Origin: Syntrophaceae bacterium
GTDB taxonomy: Bacteria; Desulfobacterota; SM23-61
DNA length: 7,999 nucleotides
NCBI GenBank assembly: GCA_003154025.1
Contig: PMCE01000485.1
Coordinates: 1,478 to 9,476, forward strand
Direction: 5' to 3'
Under the pieces are notes generated by a model. It searched no databases. It saw only the letters and a list, made by a program, of their open reading frames with translations, and had not been told where the DNA came from. Made by a program: the position numbers and the translations under genes. Shown piece after piece: positions 6,492 through 7,999 of the stretch (the stretch's first letter is position 1; the number at the start of each line of letters is the position of its first letter).

Positions 6492-6508
6492 TCTCCGGTT
6501 TCCGAAGA
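6492..6508 (-). other. Hairpin in the cbiM 5' leader
   Basis: On the minus strand TCTTCGG and CCGGAGA form a 7-bp stem (one G-U pair) with an AAA loop, within the predicted 80-odd-base leader. No T-tract follows and no conserved cobalamin-riboswitch box (GCCACTG-like) is visible, so it is a plain leader hairpin unless comparative data show otherwise. Confidence 0.35.
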
Positions 6509-6532
6509 GGGAAAAAACCCGAAGAAAGAATC

Positions 6533-6543
6533 ATGACTATCAT
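6533..6543. promoter_or_regulatory. Palindrome on the cbiM -10: candidate metalloregulator operator
   Basis: Minus strand ATGATAGTCAT, with ATGA and TCAT arms around a 3-base centre, overlaps the -10 box (6539-6544). It matches the Fur-box core ATGATAATCAT at 10 of 11 positions. A Fur-family or other metal repressor bound here would block transcription of the importer. The palindrome does not extend beyond 4 bp per arm, so confidence is low. Confidence 0.3.
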
Positions 6544-6567
6544 ATCCCAAAGGTGTTACGAAATCAA
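6539..6567 (-). promoter_or_regulatory. Sigma70-type promoter of the cbiM operon
   Basis: Minus strand TTGATT (6567-6562), a 17-base spacer, then TATGAT (6544-6539). The -10 matches consensus at five of six positions and the -35 at four, with ideal spacing. The start would be near 6532, giving a leader of roughly 83 bases before the cbiM ATG. Confidence 0.65.
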
Positions 6568-6579
6568 GAAAGGTGCAAC
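6548..6579. promoter_or_regulatory. Direct repeat flanking the cbiM -35
   Basis: CAAAGGTGTTAC (6548-6559) and GAAAGGTGCAAC (6568-6579) match at 9 of 12 positions and share AAAGGTG. They start exactly 20 bp apart, close to two helical turns, on either side of the -35 (6562-6567). This placement suits a regulator binding the same helix face; no known family consensus is recognised. Confidence 0.35.
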
Positions 6580-6602
6580 CTAATGGGTGAGGAAAAAGGT
6601 TT

Positions 6603-6712
6603 CCGGTTGCCCGTTGCCGGATCAAAACCGTTGCTCGCTACGTGTTGCTGGTTGCTCGTTAAAGGGTTAACAGGCGAACCGGCTGACGGGCGAACGGGCC
6701 AGCCGGCCCGCG
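6603..6712. repeat. Foldback of degenerate 7- and 8-bp repeats between divergent genes
   Basis: GTTGC occurs five times between 6606 and 6655, mostly in 7-bp phase (CGTTGCT, TGTTGCT, GGTTGCT). Then five 8-bp units, each starting GGC and with C at position 7, run without a gap from 6673 to 6712. The left end (6603-6620, CCGGTTGCCCGTTGCCGG) is an imperfect inverted match to 6679-6697. A perfect 6-bp GC hairpin (CGGGCC/GGCCCG) lies at 6695-6710. No T-run follows, and no gene is supported here. This fills most of the space between the cbiM promoter and the GGDEF gene. Confidence 0.6.
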
Positions 6713-6788
6713 AAAGCCCAGTTGAAAAGTCTTAGAATTTATAGTATTGGTTTAGGCGATGGCCTGAAGCAAAATAGGAGATAAGCCG

Positions 6789-7703
6789 ATGCCCGGAAAA
6801 GAGGAGAGTAAACCCGTCAGGGTCCTCTTGATCGAGGATGATCCTGATGACGCCGAACTTACCATGGCTGCGCTGGGAGAGATCCAAAGCTTTCGGTGCC
6901 TGGGGGAGCGGGCTGGGACCCTGCATCGAGGGCTCGACCGTCTTTCCCGGGGAGCCTTCGATCTCATCCTTCTGGACTTGGGGCTTCCCGATTCTCTGGG
7001 GTTGAATACTTTCGAACTGACCTACGGGCAGTATCCGGATATCCCCATGATTATCCTGAGCGGCCTGGCGGATGAAGAACTCGCGGCCAAGATCGTAAAG
7101 GAGGGGGCGCAGGACTACCTGGTGAAGGGAAGATTCGACAGCCACCTTCTGGCCCGGGCTATCCGATACGCCATCGAACGACACAAGACCGGGGCCGAAC
7201 TCAAGTCGCTATCGCTCAAGGATGAACTTACCGGCCTCTACAACCGGCGGGGATTTGTGACCCTGGCGGAGCAGCAGGTAAAGATCGCCAGCCGCCTGCG
7301 GAAGCGCATTCTGCTCATCTATGCGGACATGGATAACCTGAAATGGATCAACGACACCCTGGGGCACAAGGAAGGGGATCGGGCCCTGAAGGATCTGGGC
7401 GATCTTCTGAATCAAACCTTCCGCGCCTCTGACCTGATCGCCCGCATGGGGGGAGATGAGTTCGCTGTTTTAGGGTTGGAGGAGTCGGAGGCCGATTTTA
7501 AGAAAATCAGGGTCCGCCTGCAGCAAAAAACGGGTTCCCGCAAAGAGACCCGGAAAACGCCCTATCGGTTATCCTTCAGCATGGGTTTTGTCCAGTATGA
7601 CCCGGAAAAACCGGAAGGCATCGATGAGCTCCTGGCCAGAGCGGACAGACTCATGTATGAGGAAAAAACGCTGAAGAAGGCCAAAGAGAAGGGGAGGGGA
7701 TGA
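6789..7703 (+). CDS. Response regulator with diguanylate cyclase (REC-GGDEF) output
   Basis: A 304-residue cytoplasmic protein with an N-terminal receiver domain (about 10-130) and a C-terminal GGDEF domain (about 140-300). Receiver residues are intact: acidic pocket E16-D17-D18, phospho-acceptor D63, S91 and K113. The cyclase domain has DELTGLYNRRGF (145-156), metal-site D180 and D182 in YADMDN, and the active-site GGDEF at 221-225. An RxxD inhibitory c-di-GMP site is present at R212-D215, five residues before GGDEF, so both synthesis of c-di-GMP from two GTP and product feedback are expected. The linker between domains is short. AGGAG at 6776-6780 is 8 bases from the ATG. No partner histidine kinase is in the window, and no convincing promoter was found: TTGAAA at 6722 has only a poor TATTGG 17 bp downstream. 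Confidence 0.96.
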   Translation: MPGKEESKPVRVLLIEDDPDDAELTMAALGEIQSFRCLGERAGTLHRGLDRLSRGAFDLILLDLGLPDSLGLNTFELTYGQYPDIPMIILSGLADEELAAKIVKEGAQDYLVKGRFDSHLLARAIRYAIERHKTGAELKSLSLKDELTGLYNRRGFVTLAEQQVKIASRLRKRILLIYADMDNLKWINDTLGHKEGDRALKDLGDLLNQTFRASDLIARMGGDEFAVLGLEESEADFKKIRVRLQQKTGSRKETRKTPYRLSFSMGFVQYDPEKPEGIDELLARADRLMYEEKTLKKAKEKGRG

Positions 7704-7782
7704 ACTCTCACACGGAGGAATAAAATTCTATTGTTCCAGGTGCCATGGAAAAGGCTCTATTGACCGCATGTGTAAAAAAGGG

Positions 7783-7802
7783 CAGGAAAAGATTCCTTCC
7801 TG
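7783..7802 (+). terminator. Weak terminator candidate after the GGDEF gene
   Basis: CAGGAA and TTCCTG form a 6-bp stem with an 8-base loop about 80 bases after the GGDEF stop. A TTTTT run appears only eight bases beyond the stem, so it is a poor intrinsic terminator. Confidence 0.25.
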
Positions 7803-7956
7803 AAATGCTGTTTTTCAACTTTTCTCCACCCATTCAACAGTTCACTCCCTAATTTGAAATAAAAATAATTGACAAGAGGTTTTCTCTCTGGAACAGAAAA
7901 AGCCTGGGGAAAGCGGGTGTACCGGTGGGGTCTTTTTTTGTAAAAAATAAGCAATT

Positions 7957-7985
7957 TTGCCCATTTTCCCACCAGCGAATATCTT
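7957..7985 (+). promoter_or_regulatory. Promoter-like sequence at the window end
   Basis: TTGCCC, a 17-base spacer and TATCTT, each four of six to consensus, followed by AT-rich sequence. It would drive a gene beyond the window. Such matches are common in AT-rich DNA. Confidence 0.22.
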
Positions 7986-7999
7986 TTATTATAACGCTG

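Larger units (their letters stand above)
7704..7999. other. AT-rich intergenic region with no supported gene
   Basis: This end of the window is clearly richer in A and T than the rest. It contains homopolymer runs (seven T at 7933-7939 followed by six A at 7942-7947), a TTGACA at 7869-7874 without a matching -10, and a distant GGTGGG/CCCACC pair (7924-7929, 7968-7973). Open frames here are short and have no good start context. It probably carries the control region of a gene beyond 7999. Confidence 0.6.

Noticed and set aside
6450..6600. Possible cobalamin riboswitch upstream of cbiM
   Set aside because: No GCCACTG-like box or long multi-stem layout is visible, and the predicted leader of about 83 bases is too short for one.
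6466..6735. An 89-codon plus-strand frame ahead of the GGDEF gene
   Set aside because: It crosses the cbiM promoter and the degenerate repeat block, and its composition simply reflects those repeats.
7745..7852. A 35-codon open frame on the plus strand (begins MEKALLTACVKKGRKRF)
   Set aside because: Only a weak AGG precedes the ATG, the composition is not convincing and no family is recognised. Chance open frame in AT-rich intergenic DNA.
7757..7972. A 71-codon minus-strand frame rich in K, F and Y
   Set aside because: Starts at GTG without a Shine-Dalgarno sequence and runs through homopolymer A/T tracts; no recognisable domain.

Overview
The window is a GC-rich, densely coded stretch of a bacterial chromosome. 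It holds eight genes I am confident of. Their mix suits an anaerobic or facultative environmental bacterium: a B12-type radical SAM enzyme, an ECF-type cobalt/nickel importer, a dodecin, an orphan ThDP enzyme and a REC-GGDEF signalling protein. I lean towards a deltaproteobacterial (Desulfobacterota-like) lineage from gene style and compact spacing, but there is no rRNA or marker gene to prove it.

Layout. At 13-1653 (+) is a complete thiamine-diphosphate enzyme of the acetolactate synthase superfamily. It converges on a B12-binding-domain radical SAM protein at 1789-3108 (-). Upstream of that gene, on the same strand, is a dodecin at 3195-3410 (-). It has its own candidate extended -10 promoter and a strong intrinsic terminator at 3126-3168, so it looks monocistronic. 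A large inverted repeat at 3534-3612 separates it from a four-gene operon on the minus strand, cbiM - cbiN-like (PDGLE) - cbiQ - cbiO, running from 6449 down to 3625. The first three genes are joined by two 4-bp ATGA overlaps, and cbiQ and cbiO are 10 bp apart. A good sigma70-type promoter (TTGATT-17-TATGAT) sits about 90 bp ahead of cbiM, with a short palindrome on its -10 and a direct repeat around its -35. A foldback region of degenerate 7- and 8-bp repeats (6603-6712) lies between that promoter and a divergent response regulator/diguanylate cyclase gene at 6789-7703 (+). The last 296 bp (7704-7999) are AT-rich and hold no convincing gene.

How the parts fit. The Cbi operon encodes a complete energy-coupling-factor importer for Co2+ or Ni2+: CbiM is the metal-binding membrane component with its N-terminal Met-His, the PDGLE protein is the small auxiliary subunit, CbiQ is the transmembrane coupling protein and CbiO the ATPase. 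If the metal is cobalt, it would feed corrinoid synthesis and hence cofactor supply for the adjacent B12-type radical SAM enzyme; that link is inferred from proximity only. The most distinctive features are a C-terminal tail on CbiO with 11 histidines, a dodecin lacking the tryptophan that stacks on flavin in classical dodecins, and the foldback/inverted-repeat elements in the intergenic spaces. I see no clear new multi-gene system.
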